A DNA stretch of 59,643 nucleotides from Bacteroidota bacterium (GCA_026992635.1 JALWYU010000048.1:1-59643), one strand, 5' to 3'. Positions 36,860 through 46,870 are shown, numbered from the stretch's first letter. Notes: generated from the letters alone by a model not told the origin. Translations and numbers: made by a program.

Positions 36860-37600
36860 ATGGCTCTGGCGCTGGACCGGATCTATCTGGGCGATTGCTT
36901 GGCGCTATTGCCGCAAATTCCGGACGCCAGCATAGACCTGGTGGTTACGGATCCGCCCTTTGCAATAGATTTTAAGGCGCGCAAAGCCAATTACAATCGG
37001 AAAGCCACTCGCGTTCTGGATGGGTATCAGGAGGTTTCCGCCGAGGAGTATTACGACTTTTCGGTGCGCTGGCTCCGGGAAGTCTATCGTTGTTTGAAGG
37101 AGTCAGGCAGTATTTATGTGGTGTCGGGCTGGACGCATCTGCGTGAGATTTTGAATGCGTTGCATGAGGTGGGTTTTCATCTGTTGAATCACATTATCTG
37201 GAAGTATCAGTTTGGCGTGTTTACGCGTCGGCGGTTCGTCACCAGCCACTACCATATTTTGCTTGGCGTCAAAAACCTGAAAAAGTACAAGTTCAACAAG
37301 ATTGAGCATTATCCGGAGGATGTGTGGATCATCAACCGGGAATACTGGACAGGCAAAGTGAAGACACCCACCAAGTTGCCCGAGCGACTTGTAGAGAAAA
37401 TGATTTTGTACAGCAGTGATCCGGGAGATGTGGTGCTGGATCCTTTTCTGGGATCGGGCACTGTGGCGGTTGTGGCAAAGAAGTTGAACCGGCGATACAT
37501 TGGCATTGAAATCGTGCCGGAATACTATGAACTGGCATTGAAGCGGTTACAACAGGTTACACAACCTTTGTTCAGCTCGGTTACTCCGGCTGATTCGTGA
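36860..37600 (+). CDS. Site-specific DNA methyltransferase (adenine or N4-cytosine, TDPPF ... DPFLGSGT order)
   Basis: LVVTDPPFAIDF and DVVLDPFLGSGTVAVVAKKLNRRYIGIEI; no restriction endonuclease neighbour. Confidence 0.85.
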   Translation: MALALDRIYLGDCLALLPQIPDASIDLVVTDPPFAIDFKARKANYNRKATRVLDGYQEVSAEEYYDFSVRWLREVYRCLKESGSIYVVSGWTHLREILNALHEVGFHLLNHIIWKYQFGVFTRRRFVTSHYHILLGVKNLKKYKFNKIEHYPEDVWIINREYWTGKVKTPTKLPERLVEKMILYSSDPGDVVLDPFLGSGTVAVVAKKLNRRYIGIEIVPEYYELALKRLQQVTQPLFSSVTPADS

Positions 37601-37647
37601 ACTTGAACGGGCGCTGGAATACCTTCTTCTTTTGCTTTCTCAGGCTG

Positions 37648-39384
37648 TTACGGGCAGCTGGGCGTTGTGGTACTGTTTGCCTGGACCGTACCCCCGGCAT
37701 TCACAGCCTGATAATTGTACGTGCTGAACTGAAATGTAATGTTTTGCAGGGCGGGCGGGTTCACCGTAAGGATACTGCCCTGGTTGGAAAGAATAGAAGG
37801 TGCACAGCTGGTGCAGGGATTGCCAGAAGGATCCAGTTTGATGACGAAGATATCGGGACGGGGAGCACTGGAAGAGAGTCCGGGTGAAGCGGTATAGCCT
37901 GTGATCAGGAGTCCTCCGTCGCTGGTGTAGGTTACTTGCTGTCCCCAGTCGTGGCTACTGCCGCCAATGACGGCATCCCACAGGAGTGCGCCCATGTGGT
38001 CTAAAGCCACGACGTATACATCGTATCCACCGGCACCAAATGATTGCGTTGCCCCGACGAGTATCAGTGTGCTATCAGGAGTTTCTATCAGGTCCATGAA
38101 GATTTCGTCGTTGTTGCCTCCGATACGCTGAATCCATAGAATAGAATTGGCGGCGTTGTTGATTTTGGCAACCATGAAGTCATAGCCCCGAGAAGTGCCG
38201 TTGTCGTCTACGGTCCAGGCGACGACATAGTTGTTGTCCCACGTCTGGATTGCCCGAACCACCGTTTGATCCCAGGGTAGTGATGAGGGGATAACCACCT
38301 GAGCTCCAGAAAATCGTTTTGACCAGATTGGCGTACCTGACGCGGGATTAAACAATACGACGACGGGAAGGCGAGGCGAAGGATACACCAGTCCACCCAG
38401 CAAGACATACCCCAGATTATTGGGGACCACCGAAGTGAAACGTTCCTGTGTTGTGGTGTAATTCACCAGGTAAGACCAGTTTTGTGCATTGCCTGACGGC
38501 TGAATATTCAGGAAACGACCAAAAGAAATAGAGGGAGAACCCTGGGTTGCATTGGGCATCCAGCCTGTGAGGAGGTAGCCACCCGGTGGAAAAGGATACA
38601 GACTGATGCTTTGTGGACTTTCATCATAGGAGTTATTGCCGTGATGCACGAGGTATTTCCACTGGATCTGGCACTGGGTATCTACCTGGATGAGAAAGCC
38701 GCGATCCAGCGACGTGGTGGTTTTTTGTGCGCCCACGATGGTTACTTTAAAGATGGCTGGGTCAAAGATTGCATCATAAGCCAGTTCATCGGTGTTGGCA
38801 ATTCCTATGGCACGTTCGCAGATGAGGTTGCCATCCGTATCTATTCGTGCGATGTAGATGTCAAATCCGCCGTTGGTAAAGGAGTTGGTGTAGCCAATGA
38901 GGAAATAGCCTGCGTATCCGGGGAGTTCTAAGGTGATGACGCCGTAGTCGTCTGCCGGTCCACCAATCGCTATGCAAAAAGAGTCCTGGAAAGATTGGCC
39001 TGGGTTAGTGCCGCCGCCTCCTCCGCCTCCGCCGCCTGAGCCAGGTGCGTTGCCCCCTGGACAAATGCATCCGATTTTACGCCAGGTGCCTCCACCCGTT
39101 GTGTCATAGGCTTCCAGACAAAAGGAGTCCACATTGAAAATCAGGAGGGCGTGGGCAGGACTGGCAATTGCATTTCGCTGGGAAGTGGTTAATCGTGGAA
39201 TCAGGATACCGCGGAGGGTGTCGTAGATTTCCAGTCGGGCGGAAGCATGGGGTTGGGATGTCCCAATGCCCACATTTTGCGCATGGACGGGACTTCCTTC
39301 TGGTAGAAGGAGGAAACAAAGCAACATGCCCTGTAATGCACTCCAGATCTTTGCGTTTGCTTTCGTGTGCGTGGCGTGCTTCAT
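37648..39384 (-). CDS. Secreted protein with NVGIGT-type N-terminal module and repeated propeller/delta-60-like segments
   Basis: Signal peptide, NVGIGTSQPHASARLEIYDTLRGILIPRLTTSQRNAIASPAHALLIFNVD, then repeated GGxxDE/GYDxxVxKI segments. Confidence 0.7.
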   Translation of the reverse strand: MKHATHTKANAKIWSALQGMLLCFLLLPEGSPVHAQNVGIGTSQPHASARLEIYDTLRGILIPRLTTSQRNAIASPAHALLIFNVDSFCLEAYDTTGGGTWRKIGCICPGGNAPGSGGGGGGGGGTNPGQSFQDSFCIAIGGPADDYGVITLELPGYAGYFLIGYTNSFTNGGFDIYIARIDTDGNLICERAIGIANTDELAYDAIFDPAIFKVTIVGAQKTTTSLDRGFLIQVDTQCQIQWKYLVHHGNNSYDESPQSISLYPFPPGGYLLTGWMPNATQGSPSISFGRFLNIQPSGNAQNWSYLVNYTTTQERFTSVVPNNLGYVLLGGLVYPSPRLPVVVLFNPASGTPIWSKRFSGAQVVIPSSLPWDQTVVRAIQTWDNNYVVAWTVDDNGTSRGYDFMVAKINNAANSILWIQRIGGNNDEIFMDLIETPDSTLILVGATQSFGAGGYDVYVVALDHMGALLWDAVIGGSSHDWGQQVTYTSDGGLLITGYTASPGLSSSAPRPDIFVIKLDPSGNPCTSCAPSILSNQGSILTVNPPALQNITFQFSTYNYQAVNAGGTVQANSTTTPSCP

Positions 39385-39423
39385 GATACTGCGATTTTCT
39401 GGAGAAAATATCCGCTTGACCTA

Positions 39424-39431
39424 CAAAGGTA
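39424..39431 (-). promoter_or_regulatory. Candidate -7 element TACCTTTG (Bacteroidota TAnnTTTG) upstream of 37648-39384
   Basis: Minus strand reads TACCTTTG about 40 nt upstream of the 39384 start codon; exact match to TAnnTTTG. Confidence 0.5.
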
Positions 39432-39928
39432 CTGGACGAAAAAGGGGCGGTGCGTGACGCGGACTGCATCGTTGTTGTTGGTGGTGGTGGTGGTGTGTCA
39501 GGCAAGATCTGTGCCCTTGCTTTTTGATCAGGGAGGTGTCTGGCTTGCTGGCTATGCGAAAGCTGCTTGTGCACAATGATTTTTGTTAAGGCTGAAAATG
39601 GAGGGGGGGACCGTTGGAGATTCAGGGAGGCGGGCAGATGCAGTCAACTTTTTGCGTGTCGGAATATTAAGTTGTGGTCGGCTACGTGATTGGCTGGCGA
39701 AAAAATCATGCTGTAGGATGTGGGCTGTAGGATGTGAGGCGTGTGCAGGTACCTGTGCAGCGTCTCTGACTGTGTGTCCGTGCAATCTGTAGAAATGCGG
39801 GAGTGTGAATTCGCTGGGTGTGGCAGCGCTGATTGCTCAAACGTATTGGAGTGCAATAGGCTGTGTGCCTGCAAGCGTTGCAATCTGCGAAGAATAGCAA
39901 AAAGAGCGCTTCAAGGAAGTGCCGGGTC

Positions 39929-40633
39929 TCAGGAAGGTTTGGTGGCAGAGAATGTCCTGGCAAGTGAATCGGGTATCCAGATTTCCCACATGCCGCGCAG
40001 GTCTTTGACGCGGAAGCCAGTTGCCCGGTCTTCAGGATAGTACTTGGCGAGTGCGGTCTGGATAGGCTGAGGGATATCCCTGCCTGGTATGCCATGGCAT
40101 GTCAGGCAAAAGGGAGAAGGAATCCGAATGGGCAGGTACACGAGCCAACCCTGGAGGGAGTCGTGGTATTCGGCGACGGGCATTGGATTCTTGCCAGCGT
40201 TTACGGCTTCTAGGAAGGTCTGGAGGATTTGTCGGGCGTGTCCTTTTGCTTCGTTGTTGGGGTTGCGTGGTTTGTGTGTGAGTCGGCGGACGCGCACACC
40301 CCATTGCTGGCTAAGGCTGTCAATGATGGGAGATGCCTGAAGGTTGCAATAGCGGATGGCGTGCTCGGGCCCGGTGCGAAGGGCACGGACTACCTCCGCC
40401 TGCAGGTGCTGTGCGACGGTGCGGGCAATTTGGCGGGCGTAAAGGATGACGGAGTCGCGTACGGCTTGTGCAGAGGGTTTTTCCCTGTGGTGGAGGGCTG
40501 GTTGGGACGATGTGCTGGGTTGTGTGTCTGTGTGGTCGGCGGGTTGTTGTGGCTGGCAGCCTGCACTGAAGAGGAGCCATCCTGCCAGGACACTGATTCC
40601 TCCCGCGAGGTTTCCGGAAAAGGTTCTGGGCAT
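39929..40633 (-). CDS. DUF3365 (Tll0287-like) c-type heme family lipoprotein
   Basis: LLFSAGC lipobox; AIRYCNLQA...RVRRLTHKPRNPNNEAKG; heme motif CLTCH. Confidence 0.75.
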   Translation of the reverse strand: MPRTFSGNLAGGISVLAGWLLFSAGCQPQQPADHTDTQPSTSSQPALHHREKPSAQAVRDSVILYARQIARTVAQHLQAEVVRALRTGPEHAIRYCNLQASPIIDSLSQQWGVRVRRLTHKPRNPNNEAKGHARQILQTFLEAVNAGKNPMPVAEYHDSLQGWLVYLPIRIPSPFCLTCHGIPGRDIPQPIQTALAKYYPEDRATGFRVKDLRGMWEIWIPDSLARTFSATKPS

Positions 40634-40645
40634 GGCTGTGAATTT

Positions 40646-41203
40646 TTAGTGGGTGCGCCATTTGATGCTGCATCCGATAGCGGGTTTTTGCTGGGGCATT
40701 GGTGGTTCGCCTTTCAGGAGGCGTTCTAAGGCTTCGCGCAGGTCGGCGCCGGTAACGGGGATTGTATTGCTGGGTCGGGAGTCGTCAAATTGTCCGTGGT
40801 AGACCAGTTTCAGGTTTTGGTCGTAGACGAAGAATTCGGGTGTGCAGACTGCCTGGTATTTTCTGGCGACGTCCTGTGTTTCGTCAAACAGGTAGGGGAA
40901 GGGCAGGTGTTTCTTCCGGACGAGCTCTATCATTTTGTCGGGTGCGTCTTCGGGATAGCGTTCTGGGTCGTTGGGGTTGATTGCGATGAAGGCGATGCCT
41001 CGTGGCTGATATTCCTGGGCAACACGGATCAACTCATCCAGGATATGTTTGACGTATGGGCAGTGGTTGCACATGAAGATGATGACGGTGCCGCGTTCGC
41101 CTTTCAGTTCGTTCAGGGTGCGCATCTGGTTGGTGGCGGGTTCCAGCAGTTCAAAGGGGATGGCAGGTGTTCCCAGTGGGAGGGTTTCGCTGGCAAGTGC
41201 CAT
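40646..41203 (-). CDS. Thioredoxin-family / AhpC-TSA-like redox protein
   Basis: FMCNHCPYVKHILDELIRVAQEYQPRGIAFIAINPND...ARKYQAVCTPEFFVYD; start at ATG 41203 (track ORF 41470). Confidence 0.82.
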   Translation of the reverse strand: MALASETLPLGTPAIPFELLEPATNQMRTLNELKGERGTVIIFMCNHCPYVKHILDELIRVAQEYQPRGIAFIAINPNDPERYPEDAPDKMIELVRKKHLPFPYLFDETQDVARKYQAVCTPEFFVYDQNLKLVYHGQFDDSRPSNTIPVTGADLREALERLLKGEPPMPQQKPAIGCSIKWRTH

Positions 41204-41313
41204 GACTCCGCTGTTTTTCAAACGGCTTTTTTGTTCCGGTAAAACCAGAAATTCTCTCCGGAAAGTTCCGTACCTTATCCTGAAAACAGGTTGCGTAAAA
41301 ACGGTGTGGAAAG

Positions 41314-43533
41314 ATGGTGCGAGTGCAGCAGGAGCGTTGGGTAGGGACGGTTGCCAATGGCTCGGGTACACCGGGGAGTACAGCCGATTTGAGGGGGGCG
41401 AGTTCAGCATCGGATACGCACGGTGCGTTGCTTGTGGAGTTTGGCGAGCTGGTATTTCATGAGGAGGCACAGCGTCAGTACTTACCGGCGTTTGCGTATG
41501 AAGCGTTGCAGGCTGTGATCCGAGGTGAGAAGGAGTTGACGCCGGAGATTGCGGATGTAGTAGCGGTGGGTATGAAGCGTTGGGCTCAGGATCGGGGTGC
41601 GACGCATTTTACGCACTGGTTTCAGCCATTGTCCGGTTCATTTGCACAGAAGCATGATACGTTTTACTGGTGGCGGAATCCTGAGGGTAAGCTCATAGAG
41701 ACGTTTTCGGGCAGGGAGTTGATTCAGCAGGAGCCGGATGCGTCCAGTTTTCCCAGTGGTGGGATTCGGAGTACGTTTGAGGCGCGTGGGTATACGGCGT
41801 GGGATCCGACGAGTCCGGTGTTTATTTTAGCCACGGGAGGTACGCGTACGTTGTGCATTCCGTCGGTGTTTATTTCGTACACGGGAGAGGCGCTGGATTA
41901 CAAGACGCCGTTATTGAAGTCCATAGATGCGTTAGAGAAGCGGGCGTTACCGATTGTTCGGTTGTTTTATCCGGAGGTGAAACGTGTTTATCCGACGCTG
42001 GGTTGGGAGCAGGAGTTTTTCCTGATTGATGAGGAGTTGTATTTGAGTCGTCCGGATCTGGTGCTGGCGGGCAGGACGCTGCTGGGTGCGTTGCCTCCGA
42101 AGGGTCAGCAGCTGGAGGATCATTACTTTGCGGCGATTCCGGATCGGGTTTTGGCGTTTTTGGCGGAGGTGGAGCGGGAGTGTGCGCGGGTTGGGATTCC
42201 GTTGCGTACGCGTCACAATGAGGTTGCACCTTCGCAGTATGAGTGTGCGCCGTGGTTTGAGCATGCGAACATATCCAATGATCACAATCAGCTTTTGATG
42301 GATTTGATGGATCGGGTTGCGCGTCGTCATGGGTTGCGTGTGGTTTTTCATGAGAAGCCGTTTGCGGGGATCAATGGTTCGGGGAAGCACAGTAACTGGT
42401 CGTTGATGACGGATACGGGCTTGAATTTGTTTGCGCCGGGTGAGTCGCCGCGTGAGAATTTGCTCTTTCTGGTCTTTTTTGTGAACATGTTGAAGGCGGC
42501 GAATGATTGGGAGGATTTGATTCGGGCGTCCATTGCTACGGAGGGGAATGATTTGCGGTTGGGTGGTCATGAGGCGCCACCGGCAATCATTTCGGTGTAC
42601 ATTGGTGAGGAGATGGAGAAGGTTTTGCAGACTTTGAAGGAGGCGCGGGCGTTGCGTGCTTCCAGTCGTGAGAAGCTCACGTTAAAGATTCATGCGCAGA
42701 TTCCGCGTGTGTTTCTGGACTATACGGATCGGAATCGGACGAGTCCTTTAGCGTTTACGGGGAATAAGTTTGAGTTGCGAGGTGTGGGGGCGAATATGAA
42801 TTGTGCGCAGGCGCTTACGGTATTGAATACGATTTTGGCGGGTCAGCTGGAAGTTTTCTATGAGGAGTTGCAGCGGGAGATGAAGAAGCGAGAGATGGAG
42901 ACGGCGATTTTGCGGATTTTGTCGGAATATGTTTCTGCGAGTGAACGGATCATTTTCAATGGGGATAATTACAGCAGGGAGTGGGTGGAGGAGGCGGCGC
43001 GTCGTGGTTTGTCGCATTTTCGGACGACGCCCGAGGCACTCCAGGTATACAGGAAGAAGGAGGTGTGTGCGTTGTTTGAGCGGTTGGGTGTGTTGACGGA
43101 GCGTGAGAACCATGCGCGGTATGTGGTACGGATGGAGCGGTACGTTCGGTCTGTGGCGATTGAGGTGCGCACGTTCATAGAGTTGTGTTATCAGTATGTG
43201 TTGCCTGCTGGGGTTCGCTGGCTTAAGGAGCTGGAATCGTCGTCTGCAGGGATGGATAGGGTGGCTGGTCGGTTGTCTGCGATTCTGGCGGAGTTACCTG
43301 GTCAGCTGGAGGCACTGGAAGAGGCGTTGCGTGCTGGCGAGTCGCAGATGGAAGAGGATCTGGAGGGGAGTGCATTGCGTTTTGCGCGAGAGATTCGTCC
43401 ACGGATGGAGGCGATTCGTGCGAAGGTTGACGAGCTGGAGCAGTTGTTGCCAGCGGATTTGTGGCGGTTGCCGCGCATTTATGAGTTGTTGCATGTTCAG
43501 AGGAGGAACCCTTTGCGTCGTGAATGTGTTTAA
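41314..43533 (+). CDS. glnN: Glutamine synthetase type III
   Basis: 739 aa; ATHFTHWFQPLSGSFAQKHDTFYW, YVLPAGVRWLKELE, NGSGKHSNWSLMTDTGLNLF, typical of GSIII. Confidence 0.9.
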   Translation: MVRVQQERWVGTVANGSGTPGSTADLRGASSASDTHGALLVEFGELVFHEEAQRQYLPAFAYEALQAVIRGEKELTPEIADVVAVGMKRWAQDRGATHFTHWFQPLSGSFAQKHDTFYWWRNPEGKLIETFSGRELIQQEPDASSFPSGGIRSTFEARGYTAWDPTSPVFILATGGTRTLCIPSVFISYTGEALDYKTPLLKSIDALEKRALPIVRLFYPEVKRVYPTLGWEQEFFLIDEELYLSRPDLVLAGRTLLGALPPKGQQLEDHYFAAIPDRVLAFLAEVERECARVGIPLRTRHNEVAPSQYECAPWFEHANISNDHNQLLMDLMDRVARRHGLRVVFHEKPFAGINGSGKHSNWSLMTDTGLNLFAPGESPRENLLFLVFFVNMLKAANDWEDLIRASIATEGNDLRLGGHEAPPAIISVYIGEEMEKVLQTLKEARALRASSREKLTLKIHAQIPRVFLDYTDRNRTSPLAFTGNKFELRGVGANMNCAQALTVLNTILAGQLEVFYEELQREMKKREMETAILRILSEYVSASERIIFNGDNYSREWVEEAARRGLSHFRTTPEALQVYRKKEVCALFERLGVLTERENHARYVVRMERYVRSVAIEVRTFIELCYQYVLPAGVRWLKELESSSAGMDRVAGRLSAILAELPGQLEALEEALRAGESQMEEDLEGSALRFAREIRPRMEAIRAKVDELEQLLPADLWRLPRIYELLHVQRRNPLRRECV

Positions 43534-43552
43534 AAAGTTGAAAGGAGAGGTT

Positions 43553-43636
43553 GCCGGGATGGCGGAACTGGCAGACGCGGGAGACTCAAAATCTCCTGCC
43601 CTTCGGGGCGTGCGGGTTCGACTCCCGCTCCCGGCA
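43553..43636 (+). tRNA. tRNA-Leu (anticodon CAA)
   Basis: GCCGGGA acceptor, long variable arm TGCCCTTCGGGGCGT, anticodon loop CTCAAAA, T-arm GCGGGTTCGACTCCCGC, TCCCGGCA end. Confidence 0.93.
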
Positions 43637-43738
43637 CGGTTTTTTTTACCCGGTTGTGGGTATTGGGGCTTTTGGTCGGGCGGAATGGTTTGAGGCGATA
43701 GGCATCTTGAAGGTTCAGTAGAAAGCGCCGGGGGAGAG

Positions 43739-44728
43739 ATGTCGTACAGGAAAAGGGGGATTTATATTGCGGTGGATGGGAAGCGGCTGGTTGTTCGTCG
43801 GTGGCGTCGTCGTCGGTTGCTGGCGGGCGTTGCTTTGATGTTTTTTCTTGTGGGTTTTGGCTGTGCGCTGGGTGTGGTTTGGTTGACGCCCTGGGTGCGT
43901 CAGTACTGGTTTGCGCAGTTGAATCGTCGGATTGCGGTTCAGCAAGCGGAGCTGGACACGTTGAAGGCTGTAGTTCGTCGGCTGGAGGGTGATTTGTACC
44001 GGTTGCATGCGATCAGTGATAGTGTGTACTGGGTGCTGGTAGGACGGTCGGAGCCGCCTTCCACGGATGGGGCACTACCTATTCATACTGGGGGTTCGCC
44101 TTATAGTGTTCATCCGCCGTTGGCGGAGGTGAGCTGGCAGGATGCGGTGTCTTGGTTGCGTGTTCGGATTGCGCAGTTGCGCGAAGCGATTCGGTATCAG
44201 AAGTCGGAGTATATGCGGATTGTGGAGGCGGCGCGTGCGCATGAGGAGTCGTTGCGGTACATTCCTGCGATTCAGCCGGTGGATAATCGCATGTTGATAC
44301 GGATTGCTTCGGGTTTTGGTTATCGGATTGATCCTTTTTATGGTGTGCGCAAGATGCATTATGGGATTGATTTTTCGTGTCCGCGAGGTACGCCGGTATA
44401 TGCGACGGCGGATGGAGTTGTAGAGCAGGTGAAGTACAGTCGTCGTGGTTATGGCATTCACATTATTATTGACCATGGGAATGGGTACAAGACGTTGTAT
44501 GCGCATTTGAGTCGGGTGTTTGTTCGGGAGGGTGAGCGCGTTCGTCGTGGTCAGAAGATTGGTGCAGTGGGTTCAACGGGTAAGTCTACGGCCCCTCACC
44601 TGCACTATGAGGTGTGGTATCGGGGCGAGAAGGTGAATCCGATATACTATTTCTTTGGTGATTTGACGCCGCGCGAGTATGCGCAGATTGTTGCGCGGGC
44701 GAATCAGACGGAGCGTTCCTTGGACTGA
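43739..44728 (+). CDS. M23 family metallopeptidase (LytM domain) with N-terminal TM and coiled coil
   Basis: GFGYRIDPFYGVRKMHYGIDFSCPRGTPVYATADGVVEQ...GYKTLYAHLS...STGKSTAPHLHYEVWY. Confidence 0.88.
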   Translation: MSYRKRGIYIAVDGKRLVVRRWRRRRLLAGVALMFFLVGFGCALGVVWLTPWVRQYWFAQLNRRIAVQQAELDTLKAVVRRLEGDLYRLHAISDSVYWVLVGRSEPPSTDGALPIHTGGSPYSVHPPLAEVSWQDAVSWLRVRIAQLREAIRYQKSEYMRIVEAARAHEESLRYIPAIQPVDNRMLIRIASGFGYRIDPFYGVRKMHYGIDFSCPRGTPVYATADGVVEQVKYSRRGYGIHIIIDHGNGYKTLYAHLSRVFVREGERVRRGQKIGAVGSTGKSTAPHLHYEVWYRGEKVNPIYYFFGDLTPREYAQIVARANQTERSLD

Positions 44729-46275
44729 TGGATTCGTCGTTTCCGCGGATTCTGGTTGTGGATTTGGGTTCGCAGTACACGCAGTTGATTGCGCGGCGTC
44801 TTCGTGAGTTTAACGTTTATGCGGAGATTGTGTTGCCGGAGGATGTGGAGCGTTGTTTGACTTCTAAGGGGGTGTATGGGCTGGTGTTGTCTGGGAGTCC
44901 GTATTCGGTGTATGATTCGGATGTTCCGGCGTTGGGAGAAGGGGTAGTGGGTCGTGTTCCGGTTTTGGGGATTTGTTTTGGTGCGCAGTGGTTGGCACAT
45001 CGGTTTGGGGGAGAAGTGGTTCGTTCGGAGCGTCGTGAGTTTGGACCGGCGTACATTCGTGAGGTGGAGGGGTCGGATCCGTTGCTGGGCTGGGTTCGTG
45101 TGCCTTGGCGTGTGTGGATGTCGCACAGTGATACGATTCGGTCGTTGCCTTCGGGTTGGGAGGCGTTAGCGTATACGTCTGAGGGGGTATTGGCTGTGTT
45201 TCGTGGTGAGGTGGGAGGTGTGCCGGTGTATGGCGTGCAATTTCATCCGGAGGTTTCGCACACGGAGGATGGGCAATTGCTTCTGTATCATTTTGCGCGG
45301 GATTTATGTGGATGTCCGGCGGTGTGGACGCCCGAGCATTTTGTAGATCGTGCGGTTCGTATGATTCGTGAGCGGGTTCCTGAGGATGAGGAAGTGGTGA
45401 TGGCGTTGTCGGGCGGTGTGGATTCTACGGTGGCGGCGGTGTTGATTCATCGGGCTGTGGGTAAGCGTTTTCATGGGATTTTTGTGGATACGGGTTTGAT
45501 GCGCAAGAACGAGGCGGAGGAGGTGCTCAGTGCTTTGCGTGGTTTGGGATTACCGGTTGTGCGTGTGGATGCTTCGGATCGGTTTTTTGGTGCGTTGCGT
45601 GGTGTGGTGGATCCTGAGGAGAAGCGCCGGCGTATTGGTGAGGTGTTCATTCGTGTGTTTGAGGAGGCGACGCGTGGTTTGGAGCGAGTTCGGTGGTTGG
45701 GTCAGGGCACGATTTATCCGGATGTGATTGAGTCGGCGGGTACGCGTTATGCGCGTAAGATCAAGTCGCATCACAATGTGGGGGGCTTGCCGGATCGGTT
45801 ACCGTTTCGGTTGATAGAGCCGTTACGGGAGTTGTTCAAGGATGAGGTTCGTCGTGTTGGCGAGTATTTGGGAATACCGGAGGCGTTGCTGATGCGTCAT
45901 CCGTTTCCGGGTCCGGGTTTGGCGATCCGTGTTGTGGGTGAGGTTACGCCGGAGAAGGTTCGGTTAGTTCGGGAAGCCGATGCGATTTTCATTCAGGTGC
46001 TCAAAGAGGAGGGGTATTATGATCAGGTTTGGCAGGCGGGTGCGATTCTTCTGCCGATTCGGACGGTGGGTGTGATGGGTGATGTGCGTACGTATGAGTA
46101 TGCGGTGTGTTTGCGTGCGGTGGTTTCCCGGGATGGGATGACGGCGGATTGGGCGCGTCTTCCGTATGGTTTGCTGGAGAAGGTGGCGCGTCGGATTGTG
46201 AATGAGGTGTCGGGTATCAATCGTGTGGTGTACGATTTGACGTCCAAGCCGCCGGGCACGATAGAGTGGGAATGA
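44728..46275 (+). CDS. guaA: GMP synthase (glutamine-hydrolysing)
   Basis: VLGICFGAQWLAHRFGG, VVMALSGGVDSTVAAVLIHRAVG, KSHHNVGGLPDRLPFRLIEPLRELFKDEVR, C-term KPPGTIEWE. Confidence 0.95.
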   Translation: MDSSFPRILVVDLGSQYTQLIARRLREFNVYAEIVLPEDVERCLTSKGVYGLVLSGSPYSVYDSDVPALGEGVVGRVPVLGICFGAQWLAHRFGGEVVRSERREFGPAYIREVEGSDPLLGWVRVPWRVWMSHSDTIRSLPSGWEALAYTSEGVLAVFRGEVGGVPVYGVQFHPEVSHTEDGQLLLYHFARDLCGCPAVWTPEHFVDRAVRMIRERVPEDEEVVMALSGGVDSTVAAVLIHRAVGKRFHGIFVDTGLMRKNEAEEVLSALRGLGLPVVRVDASDRFFGALRGVVDPEEKRRRIGEVFIRVFEEATRGLERVRWLGQGTIYPDVIESAGTRYARKIKSHHNVGGLPDRLPFRLIEPLRELFKDEVRRVGEYLGIPEALLMRHPFPGPGLAIRVVGEVTPEKVRLVREADAIFIQVLKEEGYYDQVWQAGAILLPIRTVGVMGDVRTYEYAVCLRAVVSRDGMTADWARLPYGLLEKVARRIVNEVSGINRVVYDLTSKPPGTIEWE

Positions 46276-46339
46276 AAAAAATGAACTTTTGAGAGGGATG
46301 GTTTGTTTTTGTTGCTAAGGTGAAAAGGGGGTTGGCGTC

Positions 46340-46870
46340 ATGGTGCGTATTCTGTATGTTTGTTTGGGGAATATTTGTCGTTCGCCCATGGCTGTCGCGG
46401 TTTCGCGGCGTTTGGCTGGTGAGCGGGGTTTGGCTTGGGAATTTACTTCTGCGGGTCTGGATCGTTATCATGAGGGTGCGCCGGTGGATAGTCGTGTGCG
46501 TCAGGTGATGGAGAAGTATGGATATGATCTTTCGGGGCATCGTGCGCGGGTGTTGACGCCGAGGATGGTGAAGTCTGCCACGTATGTGGTTGCGATGGAG
46601 CCGGTGTTGATTGAGGGGATTCGTCGTCGTGCGGGTGGTTGGCGTGGGATTGGCAAGCGTGTGGTGCATATGGGTATGTTTTTGCCTGGGCATCCGGAGG
46701 GTGTGCCTGACCCGTATTTTTCTGAGGGTTTAGAGGCGTTTGAAGAGGTGTACCGGTTGTTAGAGGAGGGTGTTCCGCGGTTGCTGGATTGGGTTGCTGA
46801 GCGTGTTGGGGTTGAGAAATCCGGGAGTGCTGGTGGGGAAAGCGTCGGTGGTTCGGGCTCGTCGGGTTGA
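46340..46870 (+). CDS. Low molecular weight protein-tyrosine phosphatase
   Basis: VRILYVCLGNICRSPMAVAV (CxxxxxR-S) and VPDPYFSEGLEAFEEVY. Confidence 0.88.
   Translation: MVRILYVCLGNICRSPMAVAVSRRLAGERGLAWEFTSAGLDRYHEGAPVDSRVRQVMEKYGYDLSGHRARVLTPRMVKSATYVVAMEPVLIEGIRRRAGGWRGIGKRVVHMGMFLPGHPEGVPDPYFSEGLEAFEEVYRLLEEGVPRLLDWVAERVGVEKSGSAGGESVGGSGSSG

Noticed and set aside
36860-37600. Complete restriction-modification system
   Set aside because: Only the methyltransferase is present; neighbours are the repeat array and a secreted propeller protein, no endonuclease-like ORF seen.
43196-43693. 165-aa plus ORF over the GSIII 3' end and tRNA-Leu
   Set aside because: Includes the whole tRNA gene in translation and an alternate frame of GSIII.
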